A stretch of 64,000 bases of DNA from Tetrahymena thermophila SB210 (GCF_000189635.1 NW_002476022.1:281505-345504), one strand, 5' to 3'; positions 13,171 to 31,103 are shown, numbered from the stretch's first letter. The notes: generated by a model not told the origin, from the sequence alone. Numbers and translations: made by a program.

Positions 13171-15789
13171 TCAAATGTTTTTAAATGCCAATTTCCCATT
13201 GATAATGTTTAATTTATCTTACACAATACGATTTTCTTGATTTTTGGCACTTGAATTTGTTAAAGGGGAAGTTAAAGACAACACATGCTAATTATTTTAT
13301 TTGGTTATTTAATTTTATTTATTTATTTTTTAAATCTGATTCTTTACCTCTGAGGCATTGATTTATTATAAGTCAGAACGGATGTTGTAAGAAATTTATT
13401 TTGAATCGTCAAAAGAGCTATCACCTATATTTCTAGATATTGATTTATTTTTTTAATCAGAAAAAGCATCATAGTTACTACTTCTATTTGTGTTTCTTTG
13501 ACTATAATTTCTTTGTTAAATATATTTATTATTTAAAGAGCCTAACCTGCTTATTTATGTAGAGGGTTTAGACATTGCAGAAGAGTACTCTTGTAAGGAG
13601 CTAGGGTTACTAAAATCATATGCACCTTTATGATCAACGGAATTTCTTTTATTTTTAGCATTTACCTAGTATAAATTCAGAATATTCTAGTTTTACTGTG
13701 ATTCTTAGAGGGAGGGAAGTTTAGTTTTAAAGTCATTAGATTTGCTATTACCATTTTGATATATAATGTTATCTTAGAAATTCTAAACACTTGGATCTTC
13801 TTCTGTTAGTAAATCAAGATAATTCTCTTGATTCTTAGCAGATGAACCAGAGAATTAATGATCGTTTATGTTAATAAATTTATTATTATTTTAGGAATTC
13901 TTTTAAGGGCGTAAATAAAGAGGAATATCCTCTTAGTTTTCTAATGCATTTTGGAGATGGACATTAAAATGTGTAGGGAAAATTTTTTAATAGAGATACA
14001 TCATTAGCTTTTCATGAGAAAGAAGAAGCTCTAAAATTTTTACTTTGTCTTCACTTCTAAATACTTTATAATCTTTTATTGATTCTACAAAATCGCCCAT
14101 ATTTTTATTTGGGCTTTAAAAGATGCTGTTCTAATTAGTTTAACTTAGTCCATTTTACTCACCCTTCTTTGCAGTTTAGTTAGCTGAGCCTCCTGCCACA
14201 TATTTTCTTTTTATAATTTATTTCCTTGCTGTTTCAACACATTCCAAAAAGAAAGTTTCTAAATCAGAACGTGCCATTCCCATTTTTAACTTTTCTTTTA
14301 GTGTCTTCTCCAACTTATCTTTGACTTATTTATACTGCTTTTATTTTCTATCTGTAATTATTTTACAATATTATGCTATTTCATGTATAAGTTAAGCAAC
14401 ACTTATTTCTCCCTCAATATTTTTCTTCACAATACTAATAATTTGAGAGCCAAATTCAGGATTTGCTTCTTCTAAAATGCTAACTTATTATTTTGTAATT
14501 ATTTATTCAAAATTTATTTGCTAAGATTGTTATATATTTTAATTTTAGAGTGAAGCTCTCTTAGAAGAAGCTATTGTAGGAGAAATTTGGGTTTACTGTT
14601 AAGGCAAATTAATCATTTAGACATTTTAAGTAATATACATTTCATCTTCTTATCTAATGTTATTTTATTACTTAGAAACAGATTCTTAATATTAAGATTA
14701 AAACAAAGTATCTTAATTTCCTTCATCCTATTGATTTTTTTACTATTTAGGTGACTGTTAAGACTATTTTGGAGACTATACTGGACTCTACATATTTATT
14801 TAATCTTGTAATCCTATGATAGATTATTAAGTATTGTTATTCAAATCAATCTATGTTTGATTTGTAATACCTTAAATAGGAATTTTCATTTAAAGCAGCT
14901 TGTTTTTTTTCATTAGCTCTTTAATTTAATTTTACAAGTGCTAATTATCCCTTTATAAATCTCTAATTGTTCTTTCTCTACAAGCTAAATCATCTTTTTT
15001 TTTACCAATAATTTTATACAAGGCTAAGCACTCATCTCTCAGCCACACAATTTACCTTTCTAAGCCAGCAACACGGTCATTGTCATTAAGTCTTTTCTCT
15101 TATTCTTCAGCTTACTTTTTCATATCTACCATCTCCTATTTAATCTTAGACATGTGATTACGATAAGCAAAGAGAAATTCTGCCTCGTGACGCTCTACAA
15201 CAGTATCTAATTTTCCCTCTAGATCGTCTATAATTGAACTAATTTAATTATGAAGCTCATTGATCTTAGGAAAGCTTTCTAATCCTCTAAAAGCATTTAT
15301 ATTTGTAATAAAAAACTAAGTTTAAGAAACGTCAAATTTGCTTCTTTGCACTTTTAAATCAGGTAATGGAGAAATGCATGGTGTGTTTCCTCCTTGCTAC
15401 ATCATTCTCCTTTTAGGAGATAAAGAGCTATTATAATCTCCTTTCTTTGGAGAAAACTAGCCTGCATTTTAAAGATTTAAATTTATGCTATTTCTTTATT
15501 AATTTTTGGCTTAAATATTTTCTTCATGCTAATTCTGATTCAAAGCTTCTCCAAAGCTTGTTTGCCCTTTGAGTTTCTCTTATTAATCATCAATAACCTA
15601 TAAAGATGGTGTTCCATCAACTGTATTTGGATTTTAAATAACATTTTTATGATTTGGATCATCTGTTTATATTTTTTTAAGATCTATTATAGATTTTCTA
15701 GCTATCTACTAGGGCAGAACTTCTTTTTTCTGGCTTTCTTACTAATCAACTGAATCTAGTTTCTTTTAAGACTGTTAAACTTCGGACAT
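13171..15789 (-). CDS. Large coiled-coil protein, 872 aa, single exon
   Basis: One uninterrupted frame from ATG 15787-15789 to TGA 13171-13173; I checked every in-frame triplet for TGA. Residues about 140-310 form a long coiled coil (FPKINELHNQISSIIDDLEG, then RQIVWLRDECLALYKIIG and LACRERTIRDLQRDNQHLQN). A Gln/Ser/Pro-rich linker follows, then a second helical block around 430-530 (VKKNIEGEISVAQLIHEIAQ, RSDLETFFLECVETARKQI) and another near 560-600. The C-terminal third is Asn/Ser/Gln-rich and likely disordered. No catalytic motif. The protein resembles structural proteins of basal bodies or cortex in style only; I cannot name it. It lacks introns, unlike most neighbours. Confidence 0.82.
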
Positions 15790-16448
15790 ACTGATAAAGA
15801 TTAAGTAAAATAAAAGTCTTAGTTTAATTTGAAATGTTTTATGAAAGACCTACCTACCTACTTACTATTTATTTTATTATTATTATTATCTAATTTTAGT
15901 TGTAAAAATATATAAAATTATTGAGTATATATAAGATGTGTGAGCGCAAAGTGTATGTGTATTCTTAGGATTTTCAATTAATCTTTTCAAAAATAATAAA
16001 TTTATTTGTGTTTGTATTTAGTTTTTAGATTATCCTTAACAAATTTAATTAAAACATTTAATGTAATCAAGCATTAAATATCATATAAATTTTATTTATA
16101 TGAATTTTTGATTGGTTCTGACAGAACCTTTTTTTATAATAAAGTTGATCTCATAACTAATGCCATTAATTATTATTTTTTTCTTATTTGCGCAGAATGT
16201 TTTAACTAATTAATTTTTTAAAAATTATTGCCATCTGATTAAAAAAAATAAATGAATTAGCTCAAAATATTAAAAATAATTTGTTGAAATTTGTAGATAT
16301 TATTTGAAAATATTTTAAATTTATAAAGACATAAAACAATAATTATTATTATAAAAAATATAAATTAAATAAATTAATCAATTAATGAACAATTCACAAT
16401 GAGTGTTCTTTAAATGTAAAATAAATAAATAATCAATCAATCTATCTA
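15790..16448. other. Intergenic spacer with short microsatellites
   Basis: Holds CTAC repeats (about 15849-15866), a TTA-rich run beside them, and AATC/TATC repeats at about 16420-16450 that touch the stop codon of the next gene. No gene seen. Confidence 0.6.
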
Positions 16449-18458
16449 TCAGGAATTTTAAATATTGTTGTTGAATGCATAAGTGTTATTTGATTAAGAT
16501 TAATCGTTATATTAAGAATCTTATAATTACTAGCCTTTCATTTAGCTCATTGTTATATATCCACCTGATTTAAGATACTCTTCATATTTTTCTTCTGTGA
16601 CTTTTTCTCCAAGGGCATAATAGACTATTTCCACTTAGTTATTTTTGTAAATGAGTTTTCCTATACCATTTCTCTTGTCTTATACATAAACACCTTCAAA
16701 CACCTTTCCATCTTGGTAAGTAAATTTTCCTTGTCCATGCTTCAAACCGTCTTCAAATAATCCTTAATTGTTTTTTAAATGTTTGAATATTTAAAAAATC
16801 TGAACTAAATAAATAAATTAATACCTTCAAACTTAGTGTTATTTGGATAGACTTCTATTCCTGTACCATGCTTTTTATCGTTATACCATTCTCCTATTAA
16901 TTATTTAAATATTATTTCTCTATATTCTAACTTCTTAATTTACCTTAATAGTATGTTCCTTTACTAAAATGCATGACACCGTTTCCTTGTCTTGCACCTC
17001 TATTTTAAATTTTAAAAATTTATTCTGTTAGAAAGCTCAATAATTAATTAATAATAATTTATACTAATCAATATCAATTGGTAAAATATCATAAATTATA
17101 TTGAATTTAGATAAATTAATTAATTACCTCTCCCATTAGCCAAAGTAAATGTTACCATCAGCATAATAGCGAGTTCCAATCATATGTCTTTGACCATTCA
17201 AGAAAAAGCCCTCATATCTAGAATTATCAGCATAGATTTCCCTTTTATAAATCAATGTATCACGATCGCCCAGCTGTTAAGTTTACTAATTCATATAATT
17301 AAGAATCTCTTAGATTTAGAGACCCCAATTTTGTTACTAGACTTTTCCATTTTCTACTGTTGATGAGAAATTACCTAATTTAACACCAATGGTTGGAGTA
17401 AATGGTAAATCTTCATGGGTCATGGTTTGTACTTAGGAAACACTTACACAAGACTTAAAGCGATTAAGCCCATCTAGTATTTGCTTTTGGATATTTTTTA
17501 AGTTTTCGCGGTCTATTCTTGCCTAAACCATTGAAGAATCAGTAATCTGAGTGTTTTACATATTTTTTGCAAAATAATTATATAATTTTTATTGCAAATT
17601 TATTTTTTCTTTGTCATTCAACATAAAATTAATTTATGTTTAAAATGTGTCATAAGTTATCTCTCTTTAAAAAAATTTTTTTATTAAGTCCTATAAGTCA
17701 CTAAAATCATAGGCATCTGAATACATTTTTTTAAGGTTGTCGAGGAACTTAACTTTTTCTTTGCCTTCACCGCGAAGATAAAAAACATTTATATCAAGAA
17801 GTAAACTTTTTTTGAGAGCTTCCAGTCTTTTTAAAAGCTATTCTTATAAGCCATCAAAAAATACGTCTAATTCTTAGTACAATCCTTGAATATATTGGTT
17901 TTCTACATTAACGTATTCTTTAACTTATTTGCCACGGTCTTCTAAAGGCCAATTCTAAATATTTTAATCATCTAGATTATCAAATATCTCTTGAACCTTT
18001 ACCATAAACTTCTAATGTATAGAGTGTTAACCGGCGTAGCATTTAGAGCAAACTAATCTTGTCTCAAACTAGCATTCCTTTGCCATACATACCCATTAAA
18101 TTGATTTTTGTTGGTGTCCTTAAAGACCACATTTTATTTGATGAAGTGCTGTTGAAAAAGAAGTCATATTTGAGGATTTTGTAGTGCTAAATCCGTTTCT
18201 AGATGGACTTCCCATTGATGACATTGAAAAATTCAATCCTCTTGTAGGAGATTATGCGCCTTTTTATGAAAATGTTCCACTTGCTCTCATCCCTATTGCT
18301 GTTTTTTCCGTCCTTCTTTCTTTGTTACTATTAAATTTGGAGATGGAAATAAATACCTTTTGTAAGTAAAAAAGTTGTTCTACTGATAATTTAATTTGTT
18401 AAATTATTTATTGATTTTTTTATTTTTTAATAGAAATCAACTTTTTATTTACCTTCAT
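16449..18458 (-). CDS. B-box zinc-finger and MORN-repeat protein
   Basis: Exons 17128-18458 (start region uncertain), 16944-16999, 16825-16893, 16449-16762, with matching phases. Near the N-terminus is a B-box-like zinc motif (LVCSKCYAGQHSIHQKF) preceded by Cys/His residues. A helical middle follows. The C-terminal ~170 residues are MORN repeats spread over all four exons (RYEGFFLNGQRHMIGTRYY, YFGQWE, GEWYNDKKHGTGIEVYP, GLFEDGLKHGQGKFTYQDG, EGVYVQDKRNGIGKL). MORN repeats bind membranes or link cytoskeletal partners. B-box plus MORN is a combination I associate with ciliate proteomes. Start choices: ATG 18456-18458, either read through or with a possible 96-nt in-frame intron 18357-18452, or ATG at 18290 giving 533 aa. 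The first ~30 codons look intron-like. Confidence 0.85.
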
Positions 18459-20335
18459 GAAGCTTAGAGCAAGAGAATATTTTAATTACTGGAATTATCC
18501 ACAAACAACAAATTTTATTTAGCTTTTTATAAATAATTCTAAATTAAAAATAAAAATGAGATCTAAAAATAAATAATTGATAAGATTATTTTAATACTAA
18601 GAAGACTGGATGGAATGGTACACTGACTATTTATTAGTTAACTGTTTTTAATAATTTAAATTCTATACAAATAGATTTTGTTCTAAAAATTTATTTCATT
18701 AAATTATATTTTTTCACATTAAAAATTTTAAAGTTAGATTTTTTAATTAATTTAATTTTTTTAAGACTAATTTTTTATTACTTATCAAATACGATTTAAA
18801 TTCATTTAAACAATAAAAATAATTAATTTTATTGAAATTTATTACATATAATACCTTATTCTTAAATATTCAATAAAGTTTAAATGAAATAATATATTTA
18901 TTAATTTCTTTTAATTAATTTAATATCATATATAATCATTTATTTTTATCTAAATAATTTTTTATTTAAATAAGGTTATTTGCTATTTTAATAATATATA
19001 ATACCTAATGGAGGTGGAAAATTATTGGGGTAATATTATATCTAAGATTATAACCTTCTAGTTTATTACACAGACAACATATGTAATGAATAGCTCTTTT
19101 ACTCTAATTTATAAACTTAATCGGATGATGGATATACAAGTAATTCTTATACTGAAATTGGATATGGAAAGGTAGTTTAGTTATTTTATGATCCTTTTGA
19201 ATAAAGATTAAAGTAAATGTTTGAAATGAAAAAATTTTATCAAATTTAAAAAAAATTACTTTAATAATTATAATCAAAGCAATAATTTAAATCTATTTAT
19301 TATTTTAAATAATTCATATGATTTTCAAAAGAATTCTTTTAATGTAGTTAGTCTATTTGTTAACTCGATTTAAATATTTAAATTCTAAATAATTAGTTTA
19401 AGAAAAAGCTAAATTGTAATAAATCTAAAAAATTATTTTAATTATTATCGATTTTAGTATTATTTTATAAATACTTATGCATAATCATTATAGAATATCA
19501 TAATATTTTACTCTAAAATTAGCTCAACTATTTTAAAATACTTAATTAGCTTCAATTTAAAGATAAAATATTTCTATTTTTTATACTAATTTATTAAAAA
19601 ATATGTTTTTAAACATTTAGCTTTTAAGAAAGACTAATTAAGTAGAAAGTACTTTGAATATTACTCCACTGTTATTCAGTACAAACTTTCATAAATAAAC
19701 AGTGTAAGCATTTTTTAAATTAAGATAAATATTAGTCTTTTTTGTGAAAGTGAATTTAAATTAGGAGTTTTGAGAAAAAAAAATCAAAGAAAATTGGAGT
19801 TTTTAGTAATTAACAAAGTCATAATTTTATAAGTATTATAAATAAAGATTGGTCATTTTTGCAATCAAAATAAGAGAATTGTATGAAGAATTTAATACAA
19901 AAGTAATCACTAGAAAAATAAAAATATGTGTTAGTATCTCAAAGAATGCCAAAAATTTTTTAAATGCTAATTAATATGGTTAGGAGAATTTACTTTGTTT
20001 TTTATATCTATGTACTAATTTGATCATATTAAAATATAAAAAAATATGAAATATTATGTAAATAATTGTAAATAATTGTAAACTATTAGCAAAATATATA
20101 AAAAATGTTATCTAAAGTGATGATGTTTAATAAATAACTATATCCTTGAATAGCTAGCTCTCTTTGTTTTACTTTCTTTAGAATCTATAGATTAACAAAT
20201 TTATAATGAAAATACATTCTAATTGTTCATTCAGTCTTCAATTTTTCTTTACTTGATTTAATTTAGGGAAAAAGTATTATTACAAAAAAGAACTAAATAT
20301 CAAAAAAAAGAAGAAATATATTACTGAAGAAACTT
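18459..20335. other. Spacer between divergent genes with doubtful exons
   Basis: About 1.9 kb between a minus-strand and a plus-strand start. Two plus-frame stretches have protein-like composition: about 19007-19319 (containing YTSNSYTEIGYGKVVQLFYD, ends TGA) and about 19795-20048 (containing LVIFAIKIRELYEEFNTKVI, ends TGA). I could not join them to each other or to the next gene with sound splice phases. They may be remnants of a lost gene or chance ORFs, which are common when only TGA stops translation. Confidence 0.35.
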
Positions 20336-22956
20336 ATGCAACATATTGCGGCATTAGAAATATTTGATTAAGCTATTTAAAAATGCCGTTCTGATATTAT
20401 TAAATACCAAATTTAAAGTGAAAAGCTAGTAACATTATTTTTTTATTTCAGCATATCTTTTTTTGAAATAATTTTATTTGTCAAATGCAAAGATTATTTG
20501 AGTTTTATATCTTTTAGATAAGCCATTAATTATCTTAGAGATAAAAATGATGATATTTTTTCAGAGATATTTAAGTCTATTTAAAATTTTAACTTAGATG
20601 ACTTAGGGAGAAATTATATTTTGAATAAATAACATTTCATTTTAAACAATTCTATTAATATTAAATAGTTCTTATTTGTATTGGTTTGGATCTTAGAGAA
20701 GAACCATCTATTTGCATACAGTTTTACATAGAATCACATTAAAAAAAGTTAAAATGAATTGTGCAAAGCTATTTTAAATCAGATAAATGTTAAAAATAAC
20801 AAATATAGTCATTAAAACCTCATCAAGCAAAATGAAAGGGAGAGCAAATATTTGAAATTTAATAAAGAATCGCAATCAAGAAATTAAGATAAAAAACATT
20901 GGCCTGATAATTGTAATATTTAATTAGATCTACAATCAGCTAATCCTCAAGATTAAATAATTTAAGTTTTAAACGATTAGAGTTACAAATAAAATGAATC
21001 AAAGTCTTCTCCATATCAAAGAAAAATAGAGAAAGGCCAAGATAATCTTAGATGCCCTTCTCCTCTAGATGAATCTTGTTTAATTTTCTCAGAAAACAAT
21101 ATAAGAAAGAGAATGGCTTTGAGTCTTTCAAGAGAAGAAGAATAAGTTTAGTTACAAAGTGGAAATACTCTAAAAGGAGAACAAAATAAATAAAATGAAA
21201 GCAAATAAGTGGTTCCTATCTAATTCAAATTTGCTATTGAGCGTGATAAAATTTATGAACAAAATCTTAACTTACTTAAACAATGCCCTGATATATTTGA
21301 TATCAGCATTCAATAAAAAAATGAACCACAATCAAATTCTAAAAATAGCCCTGCCATAAATAAGAATCAAAAAATATTAAATTCAGAAGAAAATAAAAAT
21401 GTGCCTCAAAATATTTCAAAAATCGAACATTTATTTAATTAATTTAATAATGGTGGCATGAAAGATCAGTAGAAGTAGCAAAAGCTATACGCCCAAATAA
21501 ATTCTAACTTAAATTAAGGAATAAATTCTACAACTACACCACTTTTACCATCAACAGTAATTAATACTCCCTACCAAATTGACAATTCATACTAATAATA
21601 AAATTATGGATTAAATATAAATAATCCTTGTTTGATCGGCTAATTTGGAAATGTAGAAAACACTCACGCTTATATTCATAATACCAATCGAGTACCAGTA
21701 ACTGCTTCATAGTTCTAACAAATCCCTATTAATCCTAATACAACCTCAAGCAATTATTCCTCTGCTAGTAATATTTCTTCTCAAAGAAGTATGAATAACA
21801 GCAACAGTAATTGCATTTAGAATTAGCAATATTCTTATGAATAAGAAGCTTCTTTTCATTATGATCCTTTAAAAAAGCAATTAAATGGATTATTTTAGTA
21901 ATACTCAAATAATCAGCAACAACCTTCGCCGAATCAATAAAAAATAAACTCTCCCTCCCCTTCTGAAATAATTTTAGCTAAAAATACTTTTTTGACATCT
22001 AATTATTAACTACCCTCTTCTCATCAACAAGAATAAATCCCTATGTAATAATATTGCAAGATTGTGAACTCAGCAGAAATAAATTTATCTCAAAATTTAA
22101 ATAACCAAAATTCCTCACATTAAACCAGTAATTTGCTAATAATATTTATTGTTTTTTGTTGATTAAATATTTTATATGTATAGAAATAGATTAAAAGGAT
22201 GATCATTCATGTGACACTCAGAAATCAAATATTATTGATAGCAATTTGATGAAGGCCGTTTCAGAAGAAATAGAAAGCGTGAATAACACTAGTATAATCA
22301 GTGCAACTAATAACAATAACTAAAATTCTAGCACTTCCAAAAAATAAAAAAATAAATAAAATAAAATACCAAGTGATGACACATACAATTATGTTTAATA
22401 ACTATTCCAAATAGAAGCAAATGACCATAACCACTCAAATTCTAAAATTTTACAAAATAGCAACAATGTCTAAAATGTAAATATGATTTCAGAAAAATAA
22501 AAATTAATCGACGAAAATCCTATCTCGATGAGCTCTTTTAACTCAAATTCTTCTACTTCTCTAAAACAAAAAAAATCTCTAAGTAATGCTATAGAAGACG
22601 ATGCTGCTATGGCAGAAAAGTCAAAGTAGAAGCTAAAAGAAAAGCAGCTTTTATATTTGTGCAAAGAATTGTCTTAGAACAAAAAAGTTTAGTCTTTAGA
22701 ATTAAAGGAAGAAAAGAATAAAATCACTTCAGATATTAATTATAGTTAGAGCTCTTATATTAGATAATAATGTGCTATGAATGTGTCAGAAGAAGGTGAA
22801 GCAAATCCAATTTTTAATTTTTCAAGTAAAAAAAGATTAAGTCTAATATTGTAATAAAGTCTCATTTCAAAAATAGAAGAAGCTCATCAAGATTTTTCAA
22901 CTCCAAAAAATGTAGAATATGAAACCTGCTCTTCGTTAGATATAAATGAATAGTGA
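20336..22956 (+). CDS. Gln/Asn/Ser-rich protein, about 854 aa
   Basis: Exon 20336-22127, intron 22128-22183 (56 nt, phase 1), exon 22184-22956. It opens MQHIAALEIFDQAIQ, then has a strongly hydrophobic stretch near residues 33-55 (VTLFFYFSISFFEIILFV) that could be a membrane segment or an unrecognised intron; no GT-AG pair there keeps the frame. Residues about 200-600 are low-complexity Asn/Gln/Ser/Pro. The last 120 residues include a charged helix (KSKQKLKEKQLLYLCKELSQ) suited to a coiled coil. No known domain recognised. An upstream exon is possible, since the frame stays open back to an AG at about 20268. Coding status is supported by length, splice fit and codon pattern. Confidence 0.75.
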
Positions 22957-24873
22957 AAAAATAGAGTAAGTACCAAAATAATATCTGAACATAAAGTTAT
23001 ATTTATGCTGCAAAGTTATATTTTTCTACATCCAATTAAGCCAAAAATTGTTGATGTTGATATGAAAATAAAAAATTTAAACAACCAATTAATAATTAAT
23101 TCATAAATAAATAAACAAACAAACTAACAAGAAAAAAATATTTAATTTTAATCATATGCAATCAGAAAATTAAACAACAAAAATAAAATTATTAAAAATT
23201 GCACAAACAAAAAAACTAACTAATAAACAAACAAACAAAGAGTATATTCCATCTAATATAATAAAATAAATAATTTAATATTTCAAAATAAAATTAATTT
23301 ATCTAAAATGTATTTTATTAAATTTTGTAAATAGGCTTTATTAAAATAAAAATTAATGAATTTAGTTTTTTTATATTTAAAAATACAAAAGTAAATTATA
23401 AATATAATTTACACCAATAAGCTGATCTTTATGATTTTATTAACTGAATTACCTTTATAAAAGTTAATTTACTTTGAGGTGTAAAATTTATGAGTATTTT
23501 TATAATTAAAATATTAAATATATAAACAGAAAATACTTTAAATATTTTAATCATATTTATTCTATTCTATATAAATGATGCTGATATTTATATCACATCA
23601 CTTAAAAAAACTTTTTAATGAAAAGAAAAAATATAATTAAGTCATATTCATTTATTTTATTTTTTTAAATTATAAATATTTTACTCTCTACCCATTTCAT
23701 ATATATATATATACTACTTACATAAATAAAAAGTAATAAATTAAATCAAAGAGAATACAATAATGTTAATGTTTGAGTGATAATAATTTGTTTACTTTGT
23801 CAGTAAATTAATGAATTAGTTAATTGTAAGTTAGATAAATAAATTATTTAAGAAATTTTATTTCAAGCAAATTTTGCAGAAAAATAAACAGTTAAACTAA
23901 AAGAAACAACTAACAATAAAGTAAAACTAAAAATAATTTATAATTAAATATGTTGGTACATTATAAAATTAATAAATGTAAATTGAAAGCTTATTAACTT
24001 GTATTTGTAGATTTTTTATTACTTTACTTGACATTTAAATTTATATTCTTTTATAATTTTTTTTTTTCATATGTTAATTATTTAACATGTTTATTTATTA
24101 TTACATTTTAAATTATTTAATCCTATTATTAAGTTCAATTAATGGTTTTTACAATTCAGGACTGCAAACAAATTGCTAGTATTTAATGCAGTTTTACAAT
24201 TTTAATATTAGTAATTTATTTCTATTTCATTTTTACCAAAACTATTGATTTTTCCTTTTGTTACTGGTATATATTTATTATCTTTATATTGTCATAAATA
24301 TTGAAATTATAAATATGTATATCTATCTATAAAAATTTAAAAAGAATTTTAGTTTTAGGAAATAATTTATTTAATGGTAAATAGTGACACATTTTAATTT
24401 AATTTCCTATTTAATTAATAATGCTAACAATAATTAATAAATGAAGACAATAAATAAATTAATACTCTCATTAGAAAGAAATAAACCCAAATTAATAGTT
24501 TTTTAACAATCAAAAAGAAAATTTCAGTGGTTTATAAAAAATCAATTGAAAAAAAAACAATTAAATACAACCAATGGTAACATCTTTTTTTGATGAAAGT
24601 AAAGATGAATATAAAAATGGTGCTAATTAAAGATTTATATAATTAGGTGAATAATTAAGGTTTATAACAACTTATGAAAAAAGTAAATGAAAAAAAGTGT
24701 ATAATTAAATTATAGTTTGAATAAAAAAGAAACAAAAAAAAAGATTAATTATTTAATAATAACAAAAAGTGATTAAAAAAAGGGAAAGTTGTTAAAAGGA
24801 ATAAAATAAATATTGAAAGATCTAATAATATTGGATTTAAGTTTATAATTATAAAGTATTAGTGTAGATATAG
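22957..24873. other. AT-rich spacer with AAAC/AAAT microsatellites
   Basis: Between two plus-strand genes. Contains AAAC-type repeats (about 23105-23125 and 23226-23240), an AT dinucleotide run near 23699-23712, and a purine-rich A tract region at 24700-24800 just upstream of the kinase gene. No ORF with convincing composition. Confidence 0.6.
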
Positions 24874-28881
<4,008 letters not shown>

Positions 28882-31103
28882 AAAATGAATGAAAAATCTT
28901 TATAATTAATTTTTCCCTAAAAATAACTAACTAACTAACTAATATTAATTAATTGGTAAAATAGTGAGAATAAATTGCTAAAGAATATAAACAAACATTA
29001 AGCAAGTAAATAAGTAAGTAAATAAATAAATAATAATTAAGTAATATAATAAAATTAATTAAAAAAATCCCTCTATTACTCAAATAATAAAGCATTTCAT
29101 GAAAAATAACTATGAATTTGTCTGTAAATTAAACAGACAAAAATTTAGGACTCTTTTATATTTTTACAAAGTATATTAAAATAGTTCACTTTGTTGAATT
29201 CTTTTATTGAGTAATGCTATAAATATAATTAAAATTTGATAATTTGTACATATACTATATCAAGTTATTATGTTTTTCTTCTTTAATTTCTTCTAATTTC
29301 AGTAAATATTATCTATTTCTTTTTAATTCATTTTTTTAAATTTAATTCCGTTTCTTACAAATTAATTTACATTTATTTTAGTGTTTCTTTTCCCTTCTTA
29401 TATTTTTTACTTTTTAAATAAAAATATCAAATTTTTTTATTCCAGTTTTTTGTATTTAATTTTACATTCATTAAGCCAAAAATGTTATTTTTATTTAATT
29501 TTGAATTTTAAAAATTATTTTTTAAATATAAATAAAAATAATTCTAACATTTTTTAAATAAAAAATTAGCTAAAAGTTAAATATTTATTTTAGAATAAAT
29601 TTAAAAACAAAAAAGGGTCCATCTTAAAATTGCTATTATGTCATTACAAAAGGTTAAGTTAAATTAAAAAAAAAAATTTTCAATTATTTTAATATATTTT
29701 AAATGGAAAATTTTTTAGAAATATTAAATAATTTTCAATTTTTATCTTTTTTATAAGTAATAAAAAAAATCATGTAAGTTAATTTTCATTAAACAGATTC
29801 ACAACTTTAATTTCTAACACTATGAAATAAAAAACTAGCTGGCTATCACGACTATGCAAATTTTAGATAAAATTTGAAAGATATGAAATAAACCTGGTTT
29901 AAATTTGAATTCATCAACTTTTTAACTAATTTAATTAATTAGTGTCAAAATAAAAATAACATATAATAAAAAACAAACAAAGAACTATTTAGTATAAAGT
30001 ATCAAATTAGGATATATTTATTTATCAAATGATACTATTAATATGAGGATAATTATTAATTTATTTATTTTTAAATAAAATGTAAAAAATGTTTGTTGCT
30101 TTTTTTTTGAATGAATTTTGTGCATAATTATAACAATTAAATTTTTGTTCGAATTATAAATCCAAAAGTTATAAATAACATATAACATTTACAATCAATA
30201 AAAATCATTCAAAAAGATAATATATTATAATAACAAATTCCAATTGATAAAGCATATTAAGAAATCAATTAATTGAAGTAAGTACTTCGATTAATTAATT
30301 AATGGAAAGATAGATAGATAAGTTCTTGAAGAAGGTGAAATTAATAACAAATAAAATTTTCTGATCCTGCTATTAGTAATTAAAAATATAAAAATTAATA
30401 TAATTATTGATTGAAGATAACCTTATCTATCCAAAAGATAAATAGCAAAAAAACAAAAATTGCATTCAAACTTAGTTTAATATAACAAACCTGATAAAAA
30501 ATCTGCACATTGACAGACAGACAGCAAACTAAAATTACTCGCTCTCCCTTTTCTTTTTAAAAAACTTTACACAAGAGAGTTTATATTTATCTATATAGTA
30601 AAGAATTGCGAGTAGTGAAGGTTTTTGTAAAAAAGAAAACCTCGATCTTTACCAAAATATATCAAACCATTTGAGATAGTTTTGATCTAATTAGTTGCAA
30701 TATTTCAGAGTGTAAAAACACCATTGTGAACAATTAAAAAAATTCAAGGGAATAACTACAGTATTTTAACAGAGTAACTTATCGACTGTTGAATTTTTCC
30801 AATAGCTAATTAATATTTTGAACAAAATAAAAAAATTTTATTGATACTGTCAATAAATAAATTTATTGTAGCTTGCTTTTTAAAAACTCTTAATTTAACT
30901 AGAAATATTGTGTATTGATTGGTTTTATCCTTCCAGCACTTTAAAATCTATATATCTATATATCTTAGACCTGTATCAAAATCCTTAAGTAAATAACTGC
31001 ATAATAGGAAACAAAAAACCCATCAATAGCAATATCTAATACAACTTAAAATATCTGAATCAGAAAGCCAACCTTCATCAATATTTATTTTCTAATCTAA
31101 TTA
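28882..31103. other. AT-rich intergenic spacer
   Basis: About 2.2 kb with CTAA repeats near 28927-28943, AAGT/AAAT repeats near 29005-29035 and the inverted repeat listed separately. A slightly GC-richer patch at about 30525-30660 contains TACTCGC and its complement GCGAGTA about 75 nt apart, but I cannot make an RNA gene of it. Confidence 0.55.
30266..30301. repeat. Near-perfect inverted repeat
   Basis: The arms TTAATTGAAGTA and TACTTCGATTAA surround a 2-nt centre at about 30280; 11 of 12 pairs match and flanking AATT sequence extends the palindrome. It sits alone in an intergenic region. It could form a cruciform or hairpin, or be a paired regulatory site; no function can be assigned. Confidence 0.5.

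Noticed and set aside
18184-18369. 61-aa standard-code ORF on the plus strand
   Set aside because: Antisense to the N-terminal exon of the B-box/MORN gene, which has matching splice phases and zinc and MORN motifs.
30525-30660. Possible RNA gene with TACTCGC/GCGAGTA arms
   Set aside because: Only 7 paired bases across a ~75-nt loop and no further structure.
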